Source: Solicoccozyma terricola (lineage: Eukaryota > Basidiomycota > Tremellomycetes > Filobasidiales > Piskurozymaceae). From it: a stretch of 64,000 nt of DNA. Made by a program: the position numbers and the translations under genes. Positions 10,013 through 21,723 of this stretch are shown piece after piece. The DNA is taken from the NCBI GenBank assembly GCA_001600875.1, contig BCLD01000002.1, positions 217,164-281,163 of the forward strand, given 5' to 3'. Each line of letters begins with the position of its first letter. Positions within the stretch are counted from its first letter, which is position 1. The notes below the pieces were generated by a model, which searched no databases, was not told the DNA's origin, and worked only from the letters and a program-made list of their open reading frames with translations.

Positions 10013-10226
10013 CGTTATGAATAATTGGTTTTTTCTCTTTCTGTTGTACATCGAGCTTGACAAGAAGTGGTCGACTTATATAGTACTGTTAGAACATGGA
10101 AACAAAGATCTTTGCCACTTGCATCCTCTGCTATGCTGCAGTGCCATGCATTGCCATGCACTTTGCCATGCATTGCAATGCTATACTTCGGCATCAACCG
10201 TAGCACAGTATTCGCCACTTCCAACA
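10013..10226 (-). repeat. Copia LTR, family A (second copy of 7995-8208)
   Basis: Identical to 7995-8208 at offset 2,018; probably an assembly duplicate. Confidence 0.85.
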
Positions 10227-10638
10227 CTCCCCCTCAAGCTCGAGGTTCTTTCAAACCTAGTTGTACCAAGTTTGATGAATGTCGAGGTCCAGGAAGTGGT
10301 TTGGTGAGGATGTCTGCTTGTTGCTGGCTCGTAGTAACATACTCCAAAGCTATTGATTTGTTGTGGATTAACTCGCGTATCAGGTGATGTCTGATGTCGA
10401 TATGTTTCGTTCTCTGGTGTGTGCTTGGATTGACTGCAAGTCGGATTGCTCCTTGATTGTCGGTATGAAGAACTGTCGCTCTTGTGACGATGTTTTCAAA
10501 CCCCAGTTCTTTGAGTAAGTTCCGAAGCCACAAAGCTTCCTTCGCTGCTTCAGCGATCGCAATATACTCCGCTTCAACTGTTGATGTTGCGACTGTTTGT
10601 TGCCTTTTTGAACTCCAAACAATTGGCGAGTTATTGAA
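10227..10638 (-). pseudogene. Copia RNase H fragment (second copy)
   Basis: Identical to 8209-8620; encodes the same C-terminal copia RNase H residues and the same junction with MFS sequence. Probably an assembly duplicate. Confidence 0.85.
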
Positions 10639-11136
10639 GGTGTTCGGCATGGAAAAAGCGATGAACTTGCATGGCCAGCAGTTGGCCGTGGTAAGTTTGC
10701 TCTTCTTGCCTTTCGTTCCTCTACTCACCCTATCCGACCCTCTCACAGGCTGCTTCCATGTTCTACATCGGACACATTATAGCACAAGCCCCCTGGGCAT
10801 ACCTCATCGGTCGCTTCCCAGCAGGTCGGGTCCTAGGCGCCTCTACTGTCATCTGGGGCGTCAGTGTACTCACCATGGTTGCAAACCAGAACTACACGCA
10901 TATTCTTGTGAACAGGTTCTTCCTAGGGTGAGAGCGCACGCCTAGCCATCTGATTCGCACATTACTGACACCTCCCTTCAACCCAGCGTCTTTGAAGCGA
11001 GCGTCACACCGGGACTGTCGCTCATGACCGGCTTCTGGTATACTCGCGCAGAGGCCCCACTGCGACAAACGATCTGGTACTCTGCCGTTGGTTTTGGAGG
11101 TATGATTGGATCACTGATGGCAGCCGGGATCTCTCA
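10630..11136 (+). pseudogene. MFS transporter fragment (second copy)
   Basis: Identical to 8612-9118, including both introns and the terminal splice donor. Probably an assembly duplicate. Confidence 0.75.
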
Positions 11137-11594
11137 GTGAGTACGGAGTGGACGATCATCACATCGTCCATGTAATCTCAACGATTCGTCGCTCAATGAC
11201 TTTTTGACGGCCCAATTGCGCTTGCTCAAGGGCTTTGAGACTCCTGTTGACCAAAAGGCCAAGCAGAACGACCGCCAATGGTGTCAAAAATGAAACCACC
11301 AAGATCGTGCTGCTGGAACTCAGTACTGCGCAAAGAACGAAAAGACAACCTGTCTTTTGGTTTCGTTGCCATGCGGCGAAGACTCCGTTCGACAATCAGT
11401 GGGAAGTGCTTTGAACCTCGGCTGGCTGCGTTTTGATTTTGCCTGAAGACAGGCTGTCTTGTCGCGCGCCAACACCATTGCCTTGCGACTATGCAACCGT
11501 AGGGATATGGTCGAGCTTGGTTGGCTGGTTTCGTTCTTGTTGCTGGCCTACTACATGGCTGGACGAGACAACCATACAACGACAATCTCTAGCT

Positions 11595-11838
11595 CGCTTA
11601 CCCTGACTATATAGGTGCAGGAGCGGCTTTAGAACAATAGAGAAATCGGTTACCCTTTTGCCGAAGTCAACAATAGTGTTGTTGACCTATAACAATGTAA
11701 TGCACTTAGACCCATTGTTTCCCTGTCTCACTTCCTTATGTCTCACACTAGTCCTTGAGACATTCGTGCTTCCAACCTTCTTTCCATCTTGAGTCCTGTT
11801 GCCTATTGTTCTATGACCGGATGCGTCTTTATTCAACA
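11595..11838 (-). repeat. Copia LTR, family B, 5'-truncated
   Basis: Same sequence as 9577-9810, but here the outer terminus is present and ends in TTCAACA (TG...CA type when read on the minus strand). No polypurine tract or coding end follows, so it is a truncated solo LTR. Confidence 0.85.
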
Positions 11839-13297
11839 AAGGTCAACGACAACCTCCGTCGCCAGGTTTCCATGCAGTAATTATGTTCATGCTATGACGC
11901 ATCACCGAGAGGAAAATTCAATGGTGCATTGATTGGTCCAAAATGATGGGGATTCGTGCACAACGGGCGTGTGTGCTCCACCTGAACCTCTGAGATGCCC
12001 ACTTCTCCTGACGATGTCACGCAGTTGTTCCACGAGTTGAGTTTAGACAGACGAACCAAAGTCTGGGGAAATGACCTGTCATATCGGGCCCACCATCCAT
12101 GTCTGTGCGGAAGATCCCAGTGAGGTGTGTCGACAATCAAACTCAGTTGCCTGAGAAGTCTGTCAACCGGAAGGAGACCAAACGTTTTGAACAAGTGAGG
12201 AAGGGACCTGAAGGAGCGGGGATAAAATAGAGTAACGGACTTACTGATTCTGATGTCCGTTGTTATGTGATCATTTTTGTTGCGATTAGGTGTAAAGCCG
12301 AAATCAGTTCTCTGATCTTCTTCATCGCGGTCCACATTCCACGCTATCAGGGATATTGCTCTCACACCTGCTTCATTTCACAAAACCATATCGTGTCAAA
12401 TATGGTGTGCGGTGGTAGGCTTGGACCATCCGCGTTGCATAAAGAACTGTGTGATGTTTCATCCGTGACTTTAAGGTCAGGGTAGATCAAAGTGATTCGA
12501 ACATCTTTCCCCCCAAAATGGCTTTTAAGGGAAATTACGAGCCCTTTCAGCGGCGAACTTGGTATCGATCATCCATTGGAGGCAGACTGTGGAGTTGTGG
12601 CAGATGACATGGCAAGTGCAACGGATGTGGATTCAGACGAGACTCTGACAGTCTCTCAGCAGGTGCCGGTGACAATCACTAGCATACGCTTTGCAGGGAG
12701 CCAGGGCTGTCCTCGCGGAGCTGATCCCAGGGAAGACGCCCGCGGAGCTCGCTGAGAGGAAAGTCTGGGGGGAGAGCCGATCCTCTAATCAAATACGTCG
12801 CTCGAGGCGGAAATAAATCCAGGGGCTCGGTTCACCTGGATTTTACTGAATAACATCCATCTATATATAGTCAGGTCTCAGCCGTGCTTGATTCAGCCCT
12901 GAAATTGGGTCAGGGCTAGGGTTTCGGTTAAGGGCTGCTCCCATCACCAAGACGTCACATCACCCCATTTGCCTGATACTCATGTGATCACGGTGAGGAT
13001 GATGATCACCGCGTTAAGGCTGTTTATCCTCGCCGGGCGGAATCAATATTGCGAATTCAAGCCGAGTTGCTTGCCTTGGGTCCCTTGGGTCCATTGGGTC
13101 CATGGTCGTCAATATAACCTCGACTACCTGGCAGCAGATAGTGGCACAAACTGTCCAGTTGCCTCTTTTGTTCTTTCTAGTGTATAGTTCTCATCGAAAA
13201 GCTCCCCCTTCCCAAATATGAGATGAGACAATTATTACATCTCATATTACACCTAATGGCAACATCGCCCGTTTGTGATCGTACCAGCTAGAACATT
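11839..13297. other. No convincing gene
   Basis: A 157-codon minus-strand frame (11892-12365) contains no family motif and could be chance. A short phrase here (GATGTCCGTTGTTATG near 12250) recurs near 49110. A TATA-like TCTATATATAGTCAGG occurs near 12850. Confidence 0.4.
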
Positions 13298-13511
13298 GTA
13301 GGCCAGCAACAAAAACGAAATCAGCCAACTAAGCTTAACCATATCCCTACGGTTGCATAGTCGCAAGGCAATGGTGTTCGCGCGCGAAAAGACAGCCTGT
13401 CCTTTGGTAAATTCAGTACCACAGTGGGCCGACGTTCACAGAACTCCCGACTGTGTTTAGCGAACGAATTCTTCGCCCATGACAACGAGAACAAAAGACA
13501 GGCCGTCTTTT
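13298..13511. repeat. Dispersed repeat carrying a palindrome pair
   Basis: 13298-13401 is the inverse of 9430-9533 (about 93% by hand alignment, most differences transitions). It ends in the palindrome AAAAGACAGCCTGTCCTTT (13387-13405). A second, nearly perfect palindrome AAAAGACAGGCCGTCTTTT lies at 13493-13511. The pair spacing of about 106 bases equals that at 9322/9426. Confidence 0.75.
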
Positions 13512-13752
13512 CATTCTTTGCCAGGTGATGAGTTTCATCACGAGCACGATCGTCGTGTCAGAGGCCATCGCTAGCGCAAAGCAGGCCCTTACGATAGAGT
13601 CATCGTACGCACGACTGATAGAGAAGTATCCGAGGCGGCGTAGTTCAACGTATTCTAGACTCAACTGCGCACAGGGCCTGCGAGCGATCGAAACGATGGT
13701 CTACCATGCTGGCCATGAAGATTCTTTTTAAAATGGTCACTCGAGCGACCTG

Positions 13753-13782
13753 GTAGGGTCAGGGTTAGCGTTAGGGTTGGGG
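13753..13782 (+). repeat. Degenerate telomeric repeat
   Basis: TAGGGTCAGGGTTAGCGTTAGGGTTGGGG-like sequence, about four degenerate TTAGGG units inside the scaffold. Confidence 0.6.
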
Positions 13783-14216
13783 TTTCTGATCATTCGGTCG
13801 GAAACGTGGTCAAGGATCGCATGTGATCTTGATTCTCGTTCTGAACGCGGGAAGTGCGTGCATGCTTCCGAAGACTCTAGTTTATGAAACGATCTTGCAT
13901 CTGACCTTTCAAAGTGCGCCGGGGAACGTGATCAGACCAAATTTCCCTGATCATTCCCGCGGTCGCTCGTGGGCAATTGGCGAGCACTGCGGCCCGATGA
14001 CGCAAGGTTGACATCTGGTCTAGACGAACTGAACAGGATCCGGCCTCTTTCTCAAATGTCGCTGAGTGCCTCTCCATCTTCCCAAGCCCTTCTTGTCAAT
14101 GACATAACCATCGGAAAGATAGCAGGATATATTCCAACCGCTTCAGCTCTTTCTTCGCCAATCGCCAATCGAGAGCGGCAACCACCCCTTACCCTGTCCT
14201 GTGTAGCTGGTCCGCC

Positions 14217-17200
14217 ATGAATCCGAGCGACCTGCCTAACAACGGCGCTGGCGACAGAATCATCAGCTCCGCAGCTCAATCAATTGACGGTAGGATATTG
14301 GCTCTTGGAACCGATCCCGAGAATCCGGTCTGCAGGTATCTCGGCGAGACCAACAAATCTGTTCGAAATGCCCTTTATCAACCGGCTCAAAGTGTACTGG
14401 AGGAAATTCGTCAACAGTGTCAAGGGCTCGAGGGCGAATCTCGACCGAATTGCCTCTACCTCCTGTACGTTGCAAATGCTACGATTTCGCTACAATACCA
14501 GAAGGACCTCGACGAAAAGGACCCATTCGAGCACGCCTTGGACATGGCTCAGCTCGCTGTCACCGAAGCTGCGCCTGCTCAGTTAGGTCTGGTTTACAAG
14601 GATCTTCTGATTCGCTTCTCCGAGGCTTTTTTTGCAAGCGAACCTGGCATTGACACCATTCGCCGCTTGCAAATTTTCGTCCGGGACGCCATTGCGTTCT
14701 ACTTGAATGTCCCCGAACAAGCCAGTGTCCGGAGCTCCTTATATCTCTTCTTAGGACAGATGGATGTTCGCGTTTGGAAGAGCAATCTGGTGAATTTGGA
14801 CGAGCTGGACGCAGCAATCAATGACTTCGGCCTGTCGGACGACCTGGCCCCAATCACTGAGGAGGCCAGGCGAAAGACTGACCGGATCTTTCAATACCAG
14901 AACGCTCTCTATGCCGCAGGAATTGAGCTCGAGGACCCAGGAAGGTTGGAGAGGGCTTTGAAAATCGGCCAGCGATCTCCCGGTGTCTCGTCTTCTGTCG
15001 ACGACGAGTTGGAAGGACGGTCCCTCAACCAACAATTGGCGGTGATCGAACACCTCGAGCGCCTCTACAATGTCGCATCCGATCACGAGGAAGTTCTACA
15101 AATAATGAGGAAAGGTCTGCTGCGGACCGGTCCTCAAGACGCCAACAGAGAGAAAATCGCCGAAATCGGAGGCCTTCTGCTGATCAAGAGTTTCGACAGG
15201 CTGCCGGACCGCTCCAGTAGATACGCGTTGCTGAACTGGGTCAATACCTCGATTCCTCGTGCAGACTCAAACGATGTCGCCCGCCCGGCGCTTCTGTTGC
15301 TGACTGGAATTCTTCACTGTAAAGTCCAGCTTGAAGAACACGATTCTCGACATCAGGCAGCTGCTCTTGGTCAATTGGGTGCTGCTCTTGGTCAGTTGGG
15401 TGCCTTTGCAATCCACCGAGACGTCTCCGAGTTATGGCACAAGATGTACGAGGGCCTTGCACTCCTGCGAACCGGACATGTCAGCATTCAACAAAGCGGA
15501 CCACAGATCGGCGTCGGTGATGCCTACTTTTTCCACAAAATGCTAATGGCCGATGACGCTTCCCCGCCCCTCAGTCTTTTCGATACATACGGAGGGCAAT
15601 TCTACCAGTATTGCGTGAAAAGCTACATCCTTATGCTTCCGTCCTACTGCTCACAGGGTCTTCTCAGTTTGCTCCACCTCGAGAAAGCAATCAAGATCGT
15701 AATTGATCTGATCGCCGCCGCCGAAGGAAACTCATCCCAAATGGGAGCGGAATTCTCAATCGAACTCAGGATCCTACTTGGAACAACCCTCATCTGCTTG
15801 GGTGACGTTGAGCCCAGTTTTCGGGATCGAGCCGCAAGAGCCGAAGACAAGGCGCTCGAGATTTTCTCGGCCTGTTATGACCGCCTTGATCTCAGTGAAG
15901 ATGCATGGCATTTTCTCGGCTTTCAGCTCCGAGAACGGTCTCAAACTCTGCCACAGGTTGCTGTCGCTTATGAGAAGAGCTTGGTCGCTCCAGTGACGAT
16001 GCTCTCGTCAGCTTACTTTCTTCGATACAGGACGATGGATCTAATTGTGCATGTCTACATGATGTTGCACGATCTGGACTCAGCCCTGAGGGCTTGCGTG
16101 AAAGGAATAGAGGAGCTAGAGACCCTTGTCGACATCTCCCTCCCGTTGTCGGACATTGAGCGCCAACTAGTAAACATTTGGAACTTCGGTAGCACCGCCT
16201 TTGCCCTCGATATAACGTTGCAACCGTCCATCTATCGAGCTTTGGAGCTCTTGGATGATGGTCGCGGCATCATCATCGGAAGTCTCACAGAAACTCGTCG
16301 GGACTTCGAGGAGTTGAAGGGAGACGGCATGCAAGAGCTCCTCGATCGTGCTCAAGAGCTCAGAGCACGAATGTCGCGGGATGGATCGCCGCAAGGTGGA
16401 TCATGGGTGATGACGACCGAGGAATTGTTGCGAATTCAGCATTGTCGAGAGGCCGCCATCGACTTCCGAAGGCTCGTTAACGACGTGAGGAAGATGAAAG
16501 GACACGACCGCTTCTTACGAACGCCAGGGGAAGACGATCTGATGCGCGCCGCTGCTGATGGGCCCAGTCAACGTTCACCAAATTCGGAGCGACGCCATAC
16601 TGATCACACAGGAAGGAATTAGTCATGTGAAGCTTGGAGAGTTTACAGAGTGCGAAATCAAAATCAAATTCGACCATACCATGTACGCATGCGAGGCCAA
16701 TGAGGCGGCGACCGTCAATAGCAAGCTTCTCCAGACGTGTTTACCTTGGCTCTTCACATCGGCCGTGCTTCGGTCCTGCAACACCTCCGATTACTTCAGC
16801 CAACCGGTCGAAGATCACGCCCGGAAGATCTCCCAAGAATTTGGTGGATCGGCTGTGGTGCTGCGAGCCATCTGCCTTTCCACGCTGCTGGTACACACCA
16901 CGCCAAGAACCCAAACAGAACCATGGACCATGTCATCTCCTCCTACGCTCCGACCCTCAAAGCGTTGGTCCATTCAAAGTATCACTCCCCGAAGCTTTCG
17001 AGCCTCAAGGACGGGTTCACTATGTTCGGGACAGCAATGCCAACCACGCCTGGCATGAACCCTCTTTCCAATGCGGAATACGAGCTTGCGACAGTCAAGA
17101 AGGCCTTCGAGAAACTGCTTAGCGTAAATGAAAAGGAGCCGAAAACCGACATCATCGAGTCCCCGTTCGCCTCCGATGCCCTCGACCTACTTCGTAAAGC

Positions 17201-17671
17201 CAGATCGCTCATCTCGTGTGTCACGGCCAATCCGACCTCAACATTCCGTCTCAAGGCTACCTTGCTCTTCTGCACAAACCCGAGCCTGATTCCAACGCCC
17301 GGCCGATGCTCGAGAAGCTCAGCCTCGCCCAACTAGCTCAGACGGACCTCGTTCGCGCTTGCATCGTCTTCCTGTCGGCGTGCTCGACCGCTCAAAATCG
17401 TGTAGAACGACTAGAAGACGAAGTGCTGCATCTTGCCTCGGGATTCCTCGTCGCGGTATTCCGTCATGTTATCGCCTCCATGTGGCCCGTCTTCGACATG
17501 ATCTCCCCCGACTTTGCGGAGGTATTCTGGAAGACGTTGCTTGACATGCCGGTGGAAGAATGGGACGATAGGTTGATGGCACTAGCTGTGCATAAAGCGA
17601 CACTTTACGTCCGAGCAGACTTTCCGGATATTCCGTTGGCGTGGGGGCCGTACGTACATTGGGGTGCTTGA
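14217..17671 (+). pseudogene. TPR-CHAT gene, nearly full length but frameshifted
   Basis: From ATG 14217 an open frame of 801 codons is colinear with the intact gene at 2549-6010 (shared landmarks: VLEEIRQQ, LLRTGPQDANRE, ALELLDDGRGIIIGSLTETR, FLRTPGEDDLM). Near 16555 the frame is lost; homology resumes in other frames for ITQEGISHVKL (16.6 kb), WWIGCGAASHLPFHAAGTHH (16.85 kb), then HLVCHGQSD (17.22 kb) and FLSACSTAQNR (17.37 kb) to the terminal WGPYVHWGA stop at 17671. At least three frameshifts separate the catalytic His and Cys from the start. The His and Cys codons themselves are kept. Either a recent pseudogene or a gene with several sequencing errors; coverage over the shifts would decide. 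Confidence 0.85.
15361..15402 (+). repeat. 21-base tandem duplication inside the CHAT pseudogene
   Basis: CTGCTCTTGGTCAATTGGGTG occurs twice in a row with one change, encoding LGQLGAALGQLGA. The intact gene lacks it. Confidence 0.8.
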
Positions 17672-18586
17672 GGACCGTCGCGAGGTGAGCGAGACCTTCA
17701 TTGCATCTCGAGGACGACTGATCCCAGGTCTCACCGACCTCGCTCCCGACCTCTGTCGCAAATTCGGTGCTGAACATCACTCTTCATCCGCTCATCCGCC
17801 TCAAAATCGGTCTCTAGTCTCAACTTTTCGGTCATTCTTGCAGCTTCAAAATCACTCAACCTGTCTACTCGCAATACCGTTTCACATTCGCCGACTTGAC
17901 TGGCTGAAGCAGCAATCTCGATTCATGGCCTCCATTCTCCACTACGCTGCCGAACATCCGGCGGTTCCTGAAGCGCTCGCTTCCCTGTCAGCTGTTCGAA
18001 CCTCGTGGCGTCTCCTGTCTCTCCTGAACTGCGAGTGACAATCAGACCACGTCAGGGCATAGATGCATCACGGGACTCCATCTTCCCTTGCCATTGTCAA
18101 CGCATCGGCTCGCGCTGGCGACGTGCAAGAGGAAGAGGGATGCAAAGAACTTGGGGGTCTGCAACAAAACGAGGTCAGAGTCGAACCTAGACTCAAAGCA
18201 GGAGGTAGACTCACAGGAATTTTGCCGGAATCCTTGTCCGCTCTCCATTCCTTGAAGCTGTAGCTGCTTGTACGTCCGGAATCTTGCTCCACTGCTGCCA
18301 TGCCTCATTGTTCTGGTTTCTCCCGCCGCCGAATGTTGTGGCCGCTGGGAGATGTGTCGATCGGGAGGCAAGAGTTTGTTCAGCGAACTGAGAGAACAAG
18401 CGTAGATGGTGATCCGATTGTGGTGCTGCAAGGGACCTCAGCGTCGTAAGGTTTAAGTTGATCCGGACGCCCACAGTCCCAAGAGCAATCACCACACCTT
18501 TCCTCCTCCCATATGCCACGCTACTCTCCGTATCCTAAGCGGACCATCCGTCTGTTCCATCCAAGGTGCCGCACACCGCCGCATGT
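17672..18586. other. No recognisable gene
   Basis: Sequence downstream of the CHAT pseudogene. Only overlapping short frames on both strands and no family motif seen. Confidence 0.45.
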
Positions 18587-18612
18587 TCCCCTAACCCTAA
18601 CCCTAACCCTAA
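18587..18612 (-). repeat. Interstitial telomeric repeat at a copia breakpoint
   Basis: Four CCCTAA units on the plus strand. On the minus strand the copia coding sequence (SPYQEIVRYLEMA) runs directly into TTAGGG repeats, in the block where the related element continues as CLQWLAGW. Confidence 0.85.
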
Positions 18613-19130
18613 GCCATTTCCAGATACCGAACAATCTCTTGATAAGGTGACAAGGCCACTGATTTTCCGTCCGTAACTGTTGTTTTCCCAAGAGGTGCCG
18701 CTCAGTGTCGATAGTTTGCGTGCTGGAGGAATCGCTCAAGCAGTCGATCAATGTATGCTGTTAGCGTAAGGAATGCTTGCCTGTTTTCGCGATCTTGAGT
18801 CACTTTCATCCCCAAGGATGGTACTAACTTCTCCCATATCTGGAAGTCTCCAGAAAGTCTCGAGTTTTTCCATAAACTTATTGATGTCGCCTTTAGTCTC
18901 TGCGGTTGTGAAAAATCATCCACATAGACCAGAATCATTACGAGCCCTCCTTCCTTGATTTGGGTCGTGTGTAAAGGCCCCAGTCGGATTCAAGCCTACG
19001 GAATCCGATCGTTGATAATTTGTTAGTGAGCTCCATCCACCATGTTCGCCCGGATTGCTTTGGTCCATATAAAGCCTTCTTGAGCAATAGTCCGTCGCAG
19101 ACACATCTGTGCTTGCTGAAAGTCTTACGG
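18613..19130 (-). pseudogene. Copia reverse transcriptase fragment
   Basis: Minus-strand pieces read LLLKKALYGPKQSGRTWW, LESDWGLYTRPK, ILVYVDDF (the YVDD catalytic motif of reverse transcriptase), LGMKVTQDRE, AYIDRLLERF and SPYQEIVRY. They are colinear with the copia polyprotein at 20088-21716, but with at least two frame changes. The fragment stops at the telomeric repeats (18612). No LTR is attached. Confidence 0.88.
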
Positions 19131-19197
19131 AGAAGCGCCGCGTCCGTAGAGGCCCTATCTTAACAAATTCGGTTTTCAACTCGACCGTCTCCTTATG

Positions 19198-19282
19198 AAG
19201 TGGTCTTGTCTACGGAGTGAACTAACTCTGTGGGTCTGTCACCGAGGACCGCAACATCAGTGCTACCTCGCCAATGTTTCAC
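19198..19282. repeat. Short dispersed repeat shared with 63.4 kb
   Basis: TGGGTCTGTCACCGAGGACC and flanking blocks (GTCTAC, GTGAACTAACTC, TTCACAGT) recur in the same order at about 63424-63512. Origin unknown; it lies just upstream, in element orientation, of the copia fragment. Confidence 0.6.
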
Positions 19283-19808
19283 AGTACGTACACAGGCGGA
19301 GGGGAGGGGTTTCTCGCTTTCGGGAATTTTGCGTCTGGCCTTCGGAGGTTCGTCTGCGTTGCAGAATCAGAAGTGGCCGAAAATGATCCTCGTCAGGAAC
19401 GCTCGTGGCGGTGGCGTCCAAATCGTCGATCTTTTGCGGGTGTAAAGAAACTTCTCACCCGCGGAAAGGATAACTGTACCTATGTTATCCCCGGTGTCCG
19501 AAACATCACTGGAACCGGTATCCATTTCGGATGCGAAAATGCATTTCGCCACCGCGCCTCTTTGTTGATCATTCACGAATCCCCCCGCGGCGAATGGGAC
19601 GGTTCCCCACACTCATGTCATTCGATTCCCAATCTTCACCCCCTTGTATTTACGGGAAACGGCAGGTAAATCCATAAAAGCGACTGATTGGGGGGAGAGG
19701 AGTCGGCCGACTCGGATCAGGGTCCGGATAAACTTAGATCCTGCGTATGATTCACTTCACAGGTTTCTGCGGACCTACTGTTACGAGGGGGCAGCCTTGC
19801 AACGTGGT

Positions 19809-20028
19809 GGCCATGTATAGGGTCATGAATAGCTCGTAGTGGACTAGGCGGCCGGGATATTCATGCTCATATGTATCAGACCGTCACAGGCCTGTAGATC
19901 ACTCCGCTGAGTGACATGAAAAGCCTAATTAAACGTTAAGAACCTGTGGTAAAGACACCAATGACAGGGCAGGGGGAGGAGGACTGTCAGCACCATCTCA
20001 GCACCATCCAAAGGACAGCCTGTCTTTT
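19809..20028. repeat. Dispersed repeat ending in the 19-base palindrome
   Basis: 19809-20028 is similar to the reverse complement of about 50675-50849, sharing GGCCATGTA, TCATGAA.AGCTCGT, CATGCTCATAT and CAGGCCTGTAGATCACT in order. It ends with the palindrome copy AAAGGACAGCCTGTCTTTT (20010-20028). The 19.8 kb copy has about 45 extra bases before the palindrome. Confidence 0.7.
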
Positions 20029-20087
20029 CGCCTCTCTGGAAAGGTAGCATGGTCACCACCCTCCTTAATGCTGGTTAAGCATTATTC

Positions 20088-21716
20088 ATGACCTATACAG
20101 GTCCGGCAGCAAGAAATATGTACCTTGCATCTGAAATGGGCTGGATGCTCACTACAGGATTCGACAAAGATGAACCCAACAATGTGCAAGAAGCGCTGTC
20201 TGGTCCGCAACAACAGCAGTGGAAAGAAGCAATGGATAGGGAACTTGACAATCTGCGGATGAAGGAGACTTGGCAAGANGTTAAAGCGCCACAAGATCGA
20301 GCGAAAATCGGCGCAAGATTGGTATTGAAGATCAAGCGTGTTGCGGAAGGCAATATCGTCAAATATAAGCCACGATNAGTTGCAAAGGGTTACTCTCAGA
20401 TACCTGGAATTGATTTTGAGGAAACGTATGCACCAGTTGGACGAACACCATCACTGCGCATCCTCCTCGCTATTTCTTCCACTCTCGATCATGAAGTCTA
20501 TCAAGCAGATGTCGAAGGAGCATATCNAAATGGCAAACTTGATATCGACATTTATATGGATTATCCTGAAGGTGTAAAACCAAACTCAGGATGCGACGCT
20601 TTGCTTCTCAAGAAATCGCTCTATGGATTGAAGCAATCGGGCAGGACATGGTGGATCGAGCTAGGAAACAAACTTGCAACTCTTGGATTTCGCAGACTCG
20701 AATCGGATTGGGGTCTCTATGTCAAGCCTCAGACCCCAATGGAAGACTTTGTGCTCATCCTGGTCTAAGTGGACGACTTTGTTATCGCAGCCAGAACGAC
20801 AACTGCAATACAAGACTTGCTCAAGAAACTCAAGGGATTCTGGAAGCTANCGGAAATGGGGGAGGTTAGCACCATCCTGGGAATGAAAGTTACTCGGACC
20901 ATAAGGAANGCATGGGTAACTCAACCAGCTTATATCGATCGCTTACTTGAACGCTTTCCACAACATCTCAACTATCGCACTAAGGTTGCACCGCTTCCAA
21001 AGANAGCAGAGGACGACAGCAAACCGATACCATTGACACCATATCAAGAAGTTATTGGATGCCTACAATGGCTAGCTGGATGGACAAGAACAGACATCAG
21101 GTTTGCCTCATCTTACCTCGCAAGAGATACTGCAAACCCAACTGAAAATCACTGGGAATTGGCACTTAGGACAACGTCCTATCTACCGCATACAAGAACA
21201 GCCGGACTTACACTTGGAGGACCGAATCAAGTCACTTTCACNGGATGGGTTGATGCAGATTGGGCAGGCTGTCACGACACGAGGNGATCAACAACAGGTT
21301 ACCTATTTTAGATCAATAACTCGCCAATTGTCTGGAGTTCAAAAAGGCAACAAACAGTCGCAACCTCAACAGTTGAAGCGGAGTATATTGCTATCACTGA
21401 AGCTGCAAAGGAAGCTCTGTGGCTTCGGAACTTACTCAAAGAGCTAGGGTTTGAAAACATCGTCATGGAAGCGATAGTTCTTCATATCGACAATCAAGGA
21501 GCAATCCGACTTGCAATCAATCCAAGCACACACCAGAGAACGAAACATATCGACATCAGACATCATCTGATACGCGAGTTAATCCATAACAAGTCAATAG
21601 CTTTGGAATATGTTACTTCAGGCGAGCAACAAGCAGATATCCTTACCAAACCACTTCCTGGACCTCGACATTCATCAAACTTGGTACAACTNGGTTTGAA
21701 AGAACCTCGAGCTTGA
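20088..21716 (+). pseudogene. Ty1/copia pol (reverse transcriptase-RNase H), two in-frame stops
   Basis: A long frame reads, in order, VQEALSGPQQQQWKEAMDRE, IPGIDFEETYAPVGRTPSLR, VYQADVEGAY, SLYGLKQSGRTWW, VDDFVIAA, IGCLQWLAGWTRTDIRF, DADWAGCHDT, SPIVWSSKRQ (in part), LHIDNQGAIRL and QQADILTKPLPGPRH. These are the reverse transcriptase and RNase H domains of a copia polyprotein. The Tyr of the catalytic YVDD is a stop (TAA at 20766), and a CAG-type codon before INNSPIVW is TAG (about 21309). The gag, protease and integrase parts are missing upstream. Several single Ns occur. It is followed by a polypurine tract and the LTR at 21724. Confidence 0.92.
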
Positions 21717-21723
21717 GGGGGAG

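Larger units (their letters stand above)
9911..11828. repeat. 1,918-base exact repeat, copy 2 (right flank of N gap)
   Basis: Repeats 7893-9810 at offset +2,018. Content in order: CHAT fragment end (9911-10012, +), family-A LTR (10013-10226, -), copia RNase H (10227-10638, -), MFS fragment (10630-11136, +), palindrome pair (11340-11463) and family-B LTR (11595-11838, extending just past the repeat and ending in TTCAACA). It probably represents the same locus as copy 1, so its parts should not be counted twice. Confidence 0.9.

Noticed and set aside
11892..12365. 157-codon minus-strand frame
   Set aside because: No family motif, composition not clearly coding, and no supporting introns or paralogue seen.
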